Shown: piece after piece, positions 35,407 to 44,466 of the stretch
How positions within the stretch are numbered: position 1 is the stretch's first letter
Layout of the letters: each line of letters opens with the position of its first letter
DNA from: Planctomyces sp.
GTDB lineage: Bacteria > Planctomycetota > Planctomycetia > Planctomycetales > Planctomycetaceae
Direction of reading: 5' to 3'
Length of the DNA stretch: 64,000 bases
NCBI GenBank assembly: GCA_019636235.1
Contig: JAHBXW010000006.1
Location: forward strand, 62,001 to 126,000
Position numbers and translations under genes: made by a program
The notes under the pieces: generated by a model
What the model was told of the DNA's origin: nothing
Databases searched by the model: none
What the model saw: only the letters and a program-made list of their open reading frames with translations

Positions 35407-35612
35407 GCCGGAATCGTCTCCGCCGTGAAGGGACATCGAGCGGTCCGCAGGGCTTCAGCGTCCAATCCAGACTGGAAAAGGAAGAGGACTCGTCTCGGGA
35501 GCCGCAGGGGTGCCCGGGCTGACTACAGCAGGTTGAGTTTCTTCGGTCGGGATTGCGGAGGCCGGGAGCAGGCCGCGCACAATCCGTACACCTCCATGCG
35601 ATGCCGTTCGAC
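35394..35612 (+). repeat. direct repeat copy A (fur tail + intergenic + bpt start)
   Basis: It matches 37763-37980 in the same orientation, nearly identical in the outer ~65 and ~90 bp and diverged in the middle (35466-35520). This copy carries the intact bpt start and only the last 29 codons of fur. The two copies are 2,369 bp apart and bracket the DUF1559 cassette. Confidence 0.9.
35523..35612 (-). pseudogene. C-terminal fragment of fur
   Basis: It reads in frame as the last 29 residues of the Fur protein at 37891-38445 (ending PPQSRPKKLNLL) followed by a stop, with only about five base changes in 90. There is no start codon or DNA-binding domain, so it is a duplicated remnant created when the block was copied. 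Its high identity suggests a recent event or gene conversion. Confidence 0.9.
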
Positions 35613-35622
35613 CGCTTGATGC

Positions 35623-36177
35623 TCATTCTGGCGCTACCGGGGCGTCCCGGGCAACGATCAGCACCGCACGGACGACCGGATACGCCGCGGGCGTCTTTGG
35701 AGTCGGCAGGATCCGCGGGCAGAGGGAGGCGCGGAGTTCGTATCGGCCGAGAGCCTGTGGAGCGGTCAAGGTTCCTTCCGCCGTGCCGCCGAGACGCGCC
35801 GTGTGCGTCGCCGGCAAAATCGCCGTGGCGACGACACGTTCGGAATCGTCGCCGGACGCCTCCAGCACTTCGACGATCATCGAGCAGATGTCGCGGTTCT
35901 CCACCGCGCCCTGCGCCAGCGTCTTCCGCTCCCAGGTCAGGTCGTAACTGAGGACGATCTGCAACGGTTGGCCCGGCGCGCAGGTCAACTCGTCACTGAC
36001 CCTGGCGTTGTCCACCAGAAGTTCGATGCGCTCGACGACTCCCGTCGCCAACGGCGGCGGATTCACAGGCGGCGACGGAACGGCGCTGCCACAACCCAGC
36101 GCCAGCGCAGACAGCAGGAAACAGGCGATCCGCCCGATCCGCAACCGGCAATCGTCAGAAATGCGTGTCCGATTCAT
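35623..36177 (-). CDS. exported lipoprotein, unknown function
   Basis: A 184-residue protein from ATG 36177. The N-terminus is basic ([15 protein letters not shown]), with a hydrophobic segment and the lipobox LSALALGC. The mature part is beta-rich without recognised motifs ([38 protein letters not shown]). It overlaps the end of the upstream DUF1559 gene by 23 bp and is probably cotranslated with it. Perhaps a surface partner of the pilin-like protein; only position supports this. Confidence 0.6.
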   Translation of the reverse strand: MNRTRISDDCRLRIGRIACFLLSALALGCGSAVPSPPVNPPPLATGVVERIELLVDNARVSDELTCAPGQPLQIVLSYDLTWERKTLAQGAVENRDICSMIVEVLEASGDDSERVVATAILPATHTARLGGTAEGTLTAPQALGRYELRASLCPRILPTPKTPAAYPVVRAVLIVARDAPVAPE

Positions 36178-37138
36178 TGCCGTTCCGTGACCCCAGTCCC
36201 CGCCAGATGCGGCGGTCAATCCCACTGCCTACGAAATGCACCGAGGCATCCCCCGCCAGGCAGTTGACTCCCCCGGGATGCAGGCTGTTCGCGGTGACGG
36301 CCGAATAGTCCAGCACGCCGAGCTCCAACGGGTTGCCGTTGAGACAGCTTGCACGGTTGGGCGGCAGCACATGATTGTACCACTGCTGTCCGCGGAGGTT
36401 GGAATTGAAGTGGCTGAACATCTGCGGGTCCCAGACGGAGCGGCGTTCGCACTGGTCCGCGAAAATGTCGAGTTGACCGGGCTGCCGCATTCCCGGGATG
36501 ACGAGCGCCGCATGCGAGAGCCGCGTCACCGGGTCGTCCGGAACGGGCGCAGCATGACCGCGCAGGTCGAAAACTGTCCGCTCGGCGAACATGGCCGTGT
36601 TCGACAGGCCGTCGGTGATGTCCGCCGCCCGCACGCAGTCGAATATATCGATTTGAAACGAAGGGACGCCGGGCAGCGGCTCCAGGGAATGCGTGAAAAA
36701 CCCGTTCCAGCCGGTTGCTTTCCCCCACACGCCGCCATTCATCGCGTAACTTGGGGCCTGTCCGCCCAGCGCGCCCGCCACGGCATCGGCGGGACAAGCG
36801 AACTGCGGGAATCGCACTTGTCGCTGTTCATCGTCGGTCAGTTGCGACAGATCGGGGCCTTCCAGTCCCGGCAGCAACTGGGCGAGCGGCTCCAGCGCGC
36901 CCGGGAAACAGCGATGCAGCGACTCATAGTTCTGCGCGGCCAGACCGAGTTGCCGCAACTGATTGCCGCACGCCAGCCGCCGTGAGGAGCTGCGGCTGCT
37001 TTGCACCGCAGGGATCGCGATCGCCGCAATCAACCCGATGATGCCGATAGCGACCAACGACTCGACAAGAGTCATGCCCCGACGGCCCAAATACCCCGAC
37101 AACATCGACTTGGTCGACTGCGCGGGTTTTGCGAGCAT
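36155..37138 (-). CDS. DUF1559 prepilin-like protein
   Basis: The start may be ATG 37138 (GAAGG three bases upstream) or TTG 37165. A type IV prepilin/type II secretion pseudopilin N-terminus is visible: [27 protein letters not shown]. The G before M is the expected peptidase cleavage point and E at +5 is present. The rest is the DUF1559 domain: [15 protein letters not shown], a FPGAL-like segment, [20 protein letters not shown], and the C-terminal [25 protein letters not shown]1559 proteins are greatly expanded in planctomycetes; their function is not established but implies assembly at the cell surface. Confidence 0.85.
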   Translation of the reverse strand: MLAKPAQSTKSMLSGYLGRRGMTLVESLVAIGIIGLIAAIAIPAVQSSRSSSRRLACGNQLRQLGLAAQNYESLHRCFPGALEPLAQLLPGLEGPDLSQLTDDEQRQVRFPQFACPADAVAGALGGQAPSYAMNGGVWGKATGWNGFFTHSLEPLPGVPSFQIDIFDCVRAADITDGLSNTAMFAERTVFDLRGHAAPVPDDPVTRLSHAALVIPGMRQPGQLDIFADQCERRSVWDPQMFSHFNSNLRGQQWYNHVLPPNRASCLNGNPLELGVLDYSAVTANSLHPGGVNCLAGDASVHFVGSGIDRRIWRGLGSRNGNESDTHF

Positions 37139-37260
37139 CGACCTTCGCGGCAATGCCGTTGCCAACCTTCACCTCCCATCACCACGGCCGCAGCAATAGC
37201 CCTGGCGCAGCTTGCAGGCGCCCCCAGTTTTGCAATCCAACGACACTGGACATTTTAGCA

Positions 37261-37611
37261 CTATTGAATTTGTATTGCCCTCCTTGTCATCCGACCCAAT
37301 CCGTCGATGGCTGTGATATCAAGAATTCCCGCACCAAACGTGCCAACATCCACGCTCCACGCGCCGTTTGCGTTCGCCTTGGCAAACGAAGGTCCACCCA
37401 TGACTGGCGCGCCTCCACCCGCTGGACGGAACTCATAATAGACAGAAACGGTGACATTCGGAACTCCGGTTCCCGTGACGACAACGGGCGATCCAGCGAC
37501 CCCAGCACCCGGCCCGGTAATCACCAATGGCGCAAACTGAGCTTGCGCGGTGGACTCGCACATGACAGAGACCAAAAAGACTGACGCCACAGTCAATGCC
37601 TGAATCGACAA
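37261..37611 (-). CDS. small exported Ig-like protein, TTG start
   Basis: A 116-residue protein. A signal peptide (MSIQALTVASVFLVSVMCESTAQAQ) is followed by a Gly/Val/Thr-rich stretch with FAPLVITGPGAGVAGSPVVVTGTGVPNVTVSVYYEF, typical of a bacterial Ig-like domain, and GAWSVDVGTFGAGILDITAID. The only sensible start is TTG 37611; an ATG two codons upstream is immediately followed by a stop, so a start-codon mutation or a non-ATG start must be assumed. GC content is clearly lower than in neighbours. Probable surface protein; function unknown. Confidence 0.5.
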   Translation of the reverse strand: MSIQALTVASVFLVSVMCESTAQAQFAPLVITGPGAGVAGSPVVVTGTGVPNVTVSVYYEFRPAGGGAPVMGGPSFAKANANGAWSVDVGTFGAGILDITAIDGLGRMTRRAIQIQ

Positions 37612-37762
37612 TCACATTGCGCCTACCCCCTCTAAAAGAGCCAACCTCGGCCTGCAGCTTAGCTAGTAGAATGTAGCGGACCCGGCAATGATATTGCGAA
37701 ATGACTTCTGGCTTGTCAATTGCAGACTGATCCAAATCCACAATTCGTTCCAGAACGACGGA

Positions 37763-37980
37763 TGGGGATCCGCATGCCGGAATCGTCTCCGCCGGGAAGG
37801 GACATCGAGCGGTCCGCAGGGCTTCAGCGTCCAATCCGGAATCGAATCGGGGAGGCCTCGTCGCGGGGCCATGAGGGCGCCCGGGGCTGACTACAGCAGG
37901 TTGAGCTTTTTCGGTCGGGATTGCGGGGGCCGCGAACAGGCCGCGCACAATCCGTACACCTCCATGCGATGCCGTTCGAC
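37763..37980 (+). repeat. direct repeat copy B
   Basis: The 218-bp partner of 35394-35612. This copy carries the intact fur end and, at 37763-37805, only the first ~14 codons of bpt before the match stops, so bpt is truncated here (an ATG at 37805 reads MSLPGGDDSGMRIP and then diverges). Confidence 0.9.
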
Positions 37981-38445
37981 GCGGAACCCGTGCTCGCGGG
38001 AGATCTCCTCCACCAGTTCGCGCACGGGGGAATTCCGAAACTCGATGAGCTTTTTGCACTTCTGGCAGATCATGTGATCGTGCCGGGGGTAGCCGTAGTC
38101 GTGCTCGTAGACGTCCCGGCCATCCTGCCGCGCGACCTTCCGAAGCATCCCCGCCTCTTCGAGGAGGGACAGCGCCCGGTAAATCGTGGACTTGCTGACG
38201 CGGCGGCCGTCGGTCCGGTGGGCCAGCCGCTGGATGAGCTGGTCGGCGTCGAAGTGCTCGTGGTCGGAAAAGACTTCTTCGACGAGGATCGAGCGTTCAC
38301 GCGTCATGCGGAAGCCGCGCGTGGCGAGGAATTCGCGGCACTTTTCGACGGGCGAGGCAGTGGCGTCGAGCGTGCCGACGTCTTCCGCCGCCTTCTTTTC
38401 GTGGCTGGCGACCGATTCGGGCGAGTTGTACGTCGCTGTGGACAT
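37891..38445 (-). CDS. fur: Fur family metal-dependent repressor
   Basis: A 184-residue regulator from ATG 38445. It has the N-terminal winged-helix domain (FRMTRERSILVEEVF, VSKSTIYRALSLLEEAGML) and a metal-sensing C-terminal domain with YPRHDHMICQKC and VYGLCAACSRP. The His-rich site and two CxxC pairs (structural zinc) are all present, so it should be a functional metalloregulator. Which metal it senses is not evident. The C-terminus (KKLNLL) extends beyond many homologues. It is divergent from aguB (238 bp). Confidence 0.93.
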   Translation of the reverse strand: MSTATYNSPESVASHEKKAAEDVGTLDATASPVEKCREFLATRGFRMTRERSILVEEVFSDHEHFDADQLIQRLAHRTDGRRVSKSTIYRALSLLEEAGMLRKVARQDGRDVYEHDYGYPRHDHMICQKCKKLIEFRNSPVRELVEEISREHGFRVERHRMEVYGLCAACSRPPQSRPKKLNLL

Positions 38446-38683
38446 GGGGATCGAGATCGGTGGCCCGGGAACGCGCCGGGCGGTCGCAGGGAGTTGTTCC
38501 ATTGGATTCGGGCGGCCCCCCGCGGGCGGGACATGAGGCGACTGTTCGCCGGTTTCTGGAAAACCGGGGTCGCGGGGGGGTATTCAATCGGGAATTCCAC
38601 GCCGATTATATGCGGACGCGCCGGGGATTTCAGCCAGCGGGCGCGGCATTCCCGGAGACCAGGCGACGGAGACCTTCAGGCGG

Positions 38684-39577
38684 ATGGCTGCCAACGAGAA
38701 CCACGTGCGGGTGGGACTGATCCAGAAACGGGCGTCGGCCGAGCCGGAAACGAACCGCCGGGCGACGGCGGAGGCGATTCGCGCCGCGGCGAAGCGCGGC
38801 GCGCAGATCATCTGCACCCAGGAGCTGTTCTGCTCCGAATACTTCTGCCAGACCGAGGATCACGCGAAGTTCGCACTTGCGGAGCCGATTCCCGGCCCGA
38901 GCACTGAAATGCTGACGGCCTGCGCCCGCGAGCTGGGCGTGGTGCTGATCGGCTCGCTGTTCGAGCGTCGGGCGCCCGGGCTATACCACAACACGGCGGT
39001 CGTGATCGACGCCGACGGATCGCTGCTGGGGATGTACCGGAAGATGCACATTCCGGACGATCCGCTGTTCTACGAGAAGTTTTATTTCACGCCGGGGGAC
39101 CTGGGTTTCCGCGCATTCGATACGCGGTTCGGGCGAATCGGCGTGCTCGTGTGCTGGGACCAGTGGTACCCCGAGGGGGCCCGGCTGACAGCCCTGGCCG
39201 GCGCCCAGATCCTGTTCTACCCGACCGCCATCGGCTGGCATCCGGCCGAAAAGGCTGAATTCGGCGAGGCGCAGCACGACGCCTGGCAGACGATTCAGCG
39301 CAGCCACGCGATTGCGAACGGCGTGTACGTCGCCGTTCCGAACCGCATCGGGCATGAAGGGGCCGCCGACGGCGGCATCGAGTTCTGGGGGCAGAGCTTC
39401 GTCGCCGACCCGGGAGGACGGGTCCTCGCCAAGGCCAGCACCGATCAGGAAGAGACGCTGATCGTCGAATGCGACCTGTCGCGGCTGGACGTGCAGCGGA
39501 CGCACTGGCCGTTCCTCAGGGATCGTCGCGTCGACGCCTATGGCGACCTGACGGAACGCTACCTGGATCGGCGGTGA
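38684..39577 (+). CDS. aguB: N-carbamoylputrescine amidase
   Basis: A 297-residue nitrilase-superfamily enzyme. It hydrolyses N-carbamoylputrescine to putrescine in the agmatine route to polyamines. The catalytic Glu-Lys-Cys triad is visible: E47 in TQELF, K120 in YRKMHIP and C157 in LVCWDQWYPE. Downstream features typical of AguB are YPTAIGWHP and QRSHAIANGVYVAVPNR. Full length. It lies next to fur and a P-type ATPase rather than with arginine decarboxylase or agmatine deiminase, which are not in the window. Confidence 0.93.
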   Translation: MAANENHVRVGLIQKRASAEPETNRRATAEAIRAAAKRGAQIICTQELFCSEYFCQTEDHAKFALAEPIPGPSTEMLTACARELGVVLIGSLFERRAPGLYHNTAVVIDADGSLLGMYRKMHIPDDPLFYEKFYFTPGDLGFRAFDTRFGRIGVLVCWDQWYPEGARLTALAGAQILFYPTAIGWHPAEKAEFGEAQHDAWQTIQRSHAIANGVYVAVPNRIGHEGAADGGIEFWGQSFVADPGGRVLAKASTDQEETLIVECDLSRLDVQRTHWPFLRDRRVDAYGDLTERYLDRR

Positions 39578-39633
39578 GGCGGACGTCGCGTCAAGGATTT
39601 CGGGCGCGGACGTCGCCACGTTAAAGTGGCCGC

Positions 39634-41508
39634 ATGAGCGCGGAGCCGGAACGTCTCGCGACCCGTCTGTGGCGATATCGGCAGACGGCGATCGCCCTCG
39701 CCACTGTCGTGCTGATCGCCGTGCACCTGATCCTGCGGTACGGAACAGGGGCGAGCGAGTCGATTCGGGACCTGCCGCTGTGGATCGTGCTGATCGGCGG
39801 CGGCGGTCCGCTGGTTCTGGAACTGGCGGGGCGGGCGCTGAAGCGGGAGTTCGGATCGGACCTGCTGGCCGGGATCTCGATCGTGACGGCGATCCTGCTG
39901 GGGGAATACCTGGCGGGGGCGCTGGTGGTGCTGATGCTGTCCGGCGGCGAGGCGCTGGAGGCGTACGCTGTTCGGAACGCGTCGGCCGTGCTGCTCGCGC
40001 TGAGCCGGCGGATGCCGTCGGCGGCGCATCGGCGGACGGATTCGACGCTGGAGGACGTCCCTTTGGATGCGGTCCGGGTGGGGGACGTGCTGGCGGTGTT
40101 TCCGCACGAGATCTGCCCGGTGGACGGGGTCGTGCTGGAGGGCCGCGGGACGATGGACGAATCGTACCTGACCGGCGAGCCGTACCTGATGTCCAAGACG
40201 CCGGGCTCGGAGGTGCTGTCGGGCGCGGTCAACGGCGAGACGTCGCTGACGATCCGCGCCGAGAAGCTGGCCGTCGATTCCCGCTACGCGCGGATCATGA
40301 AGGTGATGCAGGAGTCGGAGCAGCAGCGGCCGCGGATTCGGCGTCTGGGCGATCAACTGGGCGCGTTCTATACGCCGCTGGCGGTGGCGATCGCGGTCAT
40401 CGCGTGGATGGCGTCGGGGGAGGCGCTGCGGTTTCTGGCGGTGCTGGTGGTGGCCACTCCCTGCCCGCTGCTGATCGCGATTCCGGTGTCGATCATCGGA
40501 TCGATTTCGCTGGCGGCCAGCCGGGCCATCATCATTCGGGACCCATCGGCGCTGGAGACGGCGGACCGGTGTCGGACGTTGATCTTCGACAAGACGGGGA
40601 CGCTGACCTACGGCCGGCCGACGCTGACGGACGTGGTGTGCGGACCGGAGTTCGACGCCGCGGAAGTGCTGTCGCTGGTGGGCAGCCTGGAACGGTACTC
40701 GAAGCATCCGCTGTCCGGGGCGATCATCGAGGCGGCCGATGCGCGGCGGGCCGTCGTGCATGACGTCGAGGAGATCAGCGAGCGGCCGGGCGAAGGGCTG
40801 CGGGGCCGTGTCGCTGGTCGGCGGGTCCAGGTGACCAGCCGCAAACAGCTCTCGCATTCGGATCCCCAGGCGGCCGCCGCGCTGCCGCCGCTGGCCGGGG
40901 GACTGGAGTGCGTGATCGTCATCGACGGTCGGTATGCCGCGACGCTGCGGTTCCGGGACGCGCCGCGCCCGGACGGCCGGCTGTTCATCGGTCATCTGCC
41001 GGAGCGGCATGGCATCCGCCGCACGCTGCTCGTCTCCGGGGACCGCGCGAGCGAAGTGCAGTACCTCGCCGAGCAGGTGGGCATCGAGAACGTGTTCTTC
41101 GACCAGTCCCCGGAGCAGAAGCTGGACATCGTGCGGGAGGAGACGGAGCAGGCCCGCACGATCTTCGTGGGGGACGGCATCAACGACGCCCCGGCGCTGA
41201 TGGCGGCGACGATCGGCATCGCCTTCGGGCAGAACAGCGACGTGACGACCGAAGCGGCCGACGTCGTCGTGCTCGACAGCTCGCTGCGGAAGGTCGACGA
41301 GTTCCTGCACATCAGCCGGCGGATGCGGCGGATCGCCCTGCAAAGCGCCGTGGGAGGCATGACCGTCAGCGTGCTGGCGATGTTCGTCGCGGCGGCCGGC
41401 TATCTGCCGCCTGTGGCGGGGGCCATCACGCAGGAGGTGATCGACGTCGTCGCTGTCCTGAACGCGCTGCGCGTGTCGATCCGGCCGCGGTCGCTGACGG
41501 ACTTCTGA
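39634..41508 (+). CDS. P1B-type heavy-metal ATPase without metal-binding domain
   Basis: A 624-residue membrane ATPase. It contains the actuator TGEP at 180-183, the phosphorylation site DKTGTLT (D319), KHPLSGAI (the HP motif of P1B enzymes) and [13 protein letters not shown]. The transmembrane metal motif reads TPCPL (275-279), with a single Cys, rather than the CPC of Cu/Cd/Zn pumps. There is no N-terminal HMA domain, and the N-terminal membrane region is short (two or three helices before the actuator). It may transport Co, Fe or another metal by the motif class; specificity is not decided. It starts 56 bp after aguB. Confidence 0.88.
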   Translation: MSAEPERLATRLWRYRQTAIALATVVLIAVHLILRYGTGASESIRDLPLWIVLIGGGGPLVLELAGRALKREFGSDLLAGISIVTAILLGEYLAGALVVLMLSGGEALEAYAVRNASAVLLALSRRMPSAAHRRTDSTLEDVPLDAVRVGDVLAVFPHEICPVDGVVLEGRGTMDESYLTGEPYLMSKTPGSEVLSGAVNGETSLTIRAEKLAVDSRYARIMKVMQESEQQRPRIRRLGDQLGAFYTPLAVAIAVIAWMASGEALRFLAVLVVATPCPLLIAIPVSIIGSISLAASRAIIIRDPSALETADRCRTLIFDKTGTLTYGRPTLTDVVCGPEFDAAEVLSLVGSLERYSKHPLSGAIIEAADARRAVVHDVEEISERPGEGLRGRVAGRRVQVTSRKQLSHSDPQAAAALPPLAGGLECVIVIDGRYAATLRFRDAPRPDGRLFIGHLPERHGIRRTLLVSGDRASEVQYLAEQVGIENVFFDQSPEQKLDIVREETEQARTIFVGDGINDAPALMAATIGIAFGQNSDVTTEAADVVVLDSSLRKVDEFLHISRRMRRIALQSAVGGMTVSVLAMFVAAAGYLPPVAGAITQEVIDVVAVLNALRVSIRPRSLTDF

Positions 41509-41532
41509 GGTTCCGCCCGGAATCCAATGGGA

Positions 41533-43398
41533 TCAGCGGTCGAGATCGATCCATTGCCAGCTGCCGGGCCGGAACAACCAGGCGCGGCGATCGGGGAACA
41601 GGCGCCGCGCGGCGTCGACATCAGTGCGATCCGGAATCGCCCGGGCGACGAGCACCGGGCCGTCGAGGGACGGCGGATTGGTCACGTAGTCCATGTGCCG
41701 GTCCGCGGGATCGGGCTCGACGAACACAATGATCGGCCCCTCCGCGGCAAGTTCGGCCGCCTTTCGCCGGAACTGCGCGTACCGCGCGCGGGCGAACATC
41801 GCTTCCACCCGCGCCGTGTCCACGCGCGAGCGCCACAACGGCTCGATCGAGACGAGGTTCACCGCCAGCGCCGTGGCCAGCAGCCCCCCGCCCCACCAGC
41901 GCATCCCCGGCGCCTCCCAGCTCCAGACGGCCGACATCCGCCGCGCCGCCTCCGCGAACAGCAGCAGCCACATCGGCGCCGATTCGAAGACGTAATGCCA
42001 GCCTTCGATCCCCGCGAACCAGTACGGAACGTGTGCGGCATGCAGACTGACGATCGACGCGATCACCAGCCGCCAGCCCCGCGACCAGCGCCGCCAATCG
42101 ATCAACACGACCGCCGCGGCCAGCCCCAGCGGGATCACGCCCAGCGACCAGCGGAGGCTCGAGATCAGCCGTTCCCCCACATTGCGTGCGGCCAGTTTCG
42201 GGGTGAGGTTCTCGGCCCAGCGGTCGTAATTGTCCAGCGTCTTGGGGCCCAGCCGTTTTGCGCCGCGCACCACATTGTTGAAGCCGAATGTGTGCCGCGG
42301 CGTGTAGGTGTCAGTGTAGACCTGGTATGGCGATCGCCAGGGACTGCCGGTGATGGCGGCGTTGCAGACGAGCATCAGCCCGCCGGCGGCGACCAGCGGC
42401 GCGCCGAGGGCCAACGTCTGCGACCAGCGCGGGCGAACCCCGGCGGGCGCGGACGGGTCCGCGCTCCCCCGCTCCAGGCGGATCAGCCACTCCACGCCCC
42501 AGGGCAATGCGACCCCCGCGGCCGTCATCGGACGACAAAGCATCGCGAACGCCAGCGCAGTGCCGGCCAACAGTCCCCAGCCCGCGGACGGGCTCCGCCG
42601 ACAGCGCAGCATCGCCCACAGAAAGACGACCAGCGCCAGCAGCGTCGGCTGATGCGCGAGCAGCCGGTTGCTGTAGACGATCAGCCCCGGGGACCCCGCG
42701 CACAGCAGCCCCGCGATCGCTCCCGTACGGAGTCCGCTCAGCTCGCGGCCGATCCAGACGACCATGCCCGCGATCAGCGCATTCGCCGTCCACTGTCCCA
42801 GCCAGGGGTTCCCCAGCGCGACAAACGGGGCCAGCCACAGGCCCGTCCCGGGAAAGTACCGGCTCGCAAACCGGCCTTCGTTGAGGACGTGAACCTGATC
42901 GAACAGTTCCGGCAGGGGCGCGAACGAGGGGAACGACAGCCGTCCGGCGAGGAACGTCTGAGCCTGGAACAGATAGCTGAACTCATCGTGAATCGCGGGG
43001 GGCATCCCGGCGAAGGGCCGCGCGAACAGCAGGCTGGCGGAGAAGGCCAGCCCGGCTGTGAGGACGGACCAGACGAGGGTCGCACTCGTGGAGGCCGGAG
43101 CAGCGGGCGGCTCGTCGGGAAAGGGAGCAGCCGCGCCGCGCCGTGATCCGGCCCAGAAGATCGGCGCCGCGAGCAGGATCGGCAGGAACGGGCCGTAGTC
43201 CTCGGCGCCGTCGAACAAGCGTCCTTCGAGCGCCGCGGTCCGCCGCTCAGGGTCGGTCCAGCGGCGCGCCTCGAGCGCGATCACCGCCAGCGTGCAGAGT
43301 CCCCACACCGCGGCCTGCATCCGCCAGCCGGCCAGCCGAAACCCCGCTGGGCCGGAGGCGCGCGACGCAGGGGGCAGGTCCTGGCGGCTCACGGCCAA
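41533..43398 (-). CDS. GT-C family membrane glycosyltransferase-like protein
   Basis: A 621-residue polytopic protein with about ten hydrophobic helices. The first luminal loop contains HDEFSYLFQAQTFLAGR, an acidic motif typical of GT-C (ArnT/PMT-like) glycosyltransferases that use lipid-linked sugars, and GRFASRYFPGTGLW follows. The C-terminal region is soluble (VARAIPDRTDVDAARRLFPDR). It probably transfers a sugar to a lipid or protein on the outer face of the membrane; donor and acceptor unknown. It lies 25 bp from the convergent P-type ATPase end. Confidence 0.75.
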   Translation of the reverse strand: MAVSRQDLPPASRASGPAGFRLAGWRMQAAVWGLCTLAVIALEARRWTDPERRTAALEGRLFDGAEDYGPFLPILLAAPIFWAGSRRGAAAPFPDEPPAAPASTSATLVWSVLTAGLAFSASLLFARPFAGMPPAIHDEFSYLFQAQTFLAGRLSFPSFAPLPELFDQVHVLNEGRFASRYFPGTGLWLAPFVALGNPWLGQWTANALIAGMVVWIGRELSGLRTGAIAGLLCAGSPGLIVYSNRLLAHQPTLLALVVFLWAMLRCRRSPSAGWGLLAGTALAFAMLCRPMTAAGVALPWGVEWLIRLERGSADPSAPAGVRPRWSQTLALGAPLVAAGGLMLVCNAAITGSPWRSPYQVYTDTYTPRHTFGFNNVVRGAKRLGPKTLDNYDRWAENLTPKLAARNVGERLISSLRWSLGVIPLGLAAAVVLIDWRRWSRGWRLVIASIVSLHAAHVPYWFAGIEGWHYVFESAPMWLLLFAEAARRMSAVWSWEAPGMRWWGGGLLATALAVNLVSIEPLWRSRVDTARVEAMFARARYAQFRRKAAELAAEGPIIVFVEPDPADRHMDYVTNPPSLDGPVLVARAIPDRTDVDAARRLFPDRRAWLFRPGSWQWIDLDR

Positions 43399-43428
43399 TG
43401 GGACGCCTGTCGAAGGGGACGCGAGGAA

Positions 43429-44028
43429 TCAGCGGCGGAGTGCCTCGACCGCCTTAAGCACCGCCTCGCTGTCCTCCGCGGCGTTCACGTTCTCGTCGCG
43501 GTAGGCGATCTGCTGATCCTCATCGACGATGAACGTCCAGCGATTCGTGGTGACCTTGCGCGTCAGCACTTCTTCCTTGCCGTCGATTGTCGCCGTCACG
43601 GACTTCTCTTCGCGGGTGAGCGGCACGCCGAACTTCTCAGCGACCTTGCCGTCCTCATCGGCGAGCAGCGTGAAATTCAGATCGTGCGCCTGCTTGAACA
43701 ACTGATGGTTGCGGACGGAATCGCCGCTGACTCCCACGACTTCCACCCCCTTGTCCTTGAGCTTCTGGATGTTGTCGCGGAACCCACAGGCCTGCTTCGT
43801 GCAGCCGCCCGTCATGTCGGCGGGATAGAAGTAAACGACGACCAGCTTCTTGCCGAAGTGCTCGGACGACTTCCAGTCCTTGTCGGCATCGTCCTTGACG
43901 GTGAATTCCGGAGCTGCGTCGCCGACCTTGAGCGGCTTGGGGGCATCCTCGCCGGCCAGCGGTCCAGCGACGGCCAGGCAGGCCAGGAGGGGCAGCAGAA
44001 GCAGTGTGCGGCGGGTGTGCAGCGGCAT
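43429..44028 (-). CDS. exported peroxiredoxin (BCP/AhpC-TSA family)
   Basis: A 199-residue thiol peroxidase with an N-terminal signal peptide (TLLLLPLLACLAVAG). The active site reads YFYPADMTGGCTKQACGFRD, with peroxidatic and resolving Cys five residues apart as in bacterioferritin-comigratory proteins, and W/R in the usual place. Export to the periplasm is uncommon for BCP-type enzymes but occurs in planctomycetes. It would reduce peroxides using thioredoxin-like donors. Located 30 bp upstream of the GT-C gene, same strand. Confidence 0.88.
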   Translation of the reverse strand: MPLHTRRTLLLLPLLACLAVAGPLAGEDAPKPLKVGDAAPEFTVKDDADKDWKSSEHFGKKLVVVYFYPADMTGGCTKQACGFRDNIQKLKDKGVEVVGVSGDSVRNHQLFKQAHDLNFTLLADEDGKVAEKFGVPLTREEKSVTATIDGKEEVLTRKVTTNRWTFIVDEDQQIAYRDENVNAAEDSEAVLKAVEALRR

Positions 44029-44208
44029 GGTCGGAATCCTGACAGGAACGGGCCGTTCGCGGAAAGTGGCGCGCGGCGCACCGCGAGCCGGCCGCGTGGG
44101 CCTCGGCGGAAGCCCGCGATTTGAGCATCGCCGATGGGCGCGGCGGGGGCAACCGTCGCCCGCGCGTTCGCGAAAGATTGGACATTGTCATCGCAGACAG
44201 GTCATTTG

Positions 44209-44321
44209 TCATTGAATGACACGGATCCCAGCCGATGGCTGTGCCGTCGGACGTGTCGGCCGAACGTCGCGAACCGGCGTCCCCATTCGGCATCGCGATC
44301 CCGAGGGGATCAACCCCTCGG
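44209..44321 (+). repeat. dispersed hairpin-rich repeat, copy 1
   Basis: About 90% identical to 46737-46849 in the same orientation. It contains GTCATT-G-AATGAC, an imperfect hairpin CCGATGGC-TGT-GCCGTCGG and a perfect hairpin CCGAGGGG/CCCCTCGG, so it folds strongly. No coding potential. Resembles REP- or MITE-type non-autonomous repeats. Confidence 0.85.
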
Positions 44322-44395
44322 CTCGGGTCCGGTCAACAATCGACCGTGACGTCCCCCGGAAGCCTATCCCCGCACTTGAAACGCCGATGCAGAGC

Positions 44396-44466
44396 GGGCT
44401 GGAAGGCGCTCGAATCCTTGTCTCCTGGTCTTCAGCCAGGCGCTGTACCGTCTCAGCTACCAGCCC
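44396..44466 (-). tRNA. tRNA-Phe-like (GAA), possibly degenerate
   Basis: A 71-nt cloverleaf on the minus strand. The acceptor GGGCTGG/CCAGCCC is perfect, T8 and A9 are present, and the D-arm is GCTG-AGACGGTA-CAGC. The anticodon stem CCTGG/CCAGG holds loop CTGAAGA (anticodon GAA), and the T-loop TTCGAGC is intact. The usual G53-C61 pair is replaced by A-G, the D-loop is short, the next base is G rather than the A expected as discriminator of tRNA-Phe, and no CCA follows. It could be a supernumerary tRNA or a decaying one. Confidence 0.5.

Larger units (their letters stand above)
35613..37762. other. insert between the direct repeats (DUF1559 cassette)
   Basis: About 2.15 kb carrying three minus-strand genes (lipoprotein, DUF1559 prepilin-like protein, small exported protein), with visibly lower GC at the 37.1-37.76 kb end. 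Without it, fur and bpt would be neighbours with a single copy of the 219-bp block. No transposase or recombinase gene is seen, so the insertion mechanism is unknown. Confidence 0.65.

Noticed and set aside
38446-38683. Fur box between fur and aguB
   Set aside because: No recognisable 19-bp inverted GATAAT-type box was seen.
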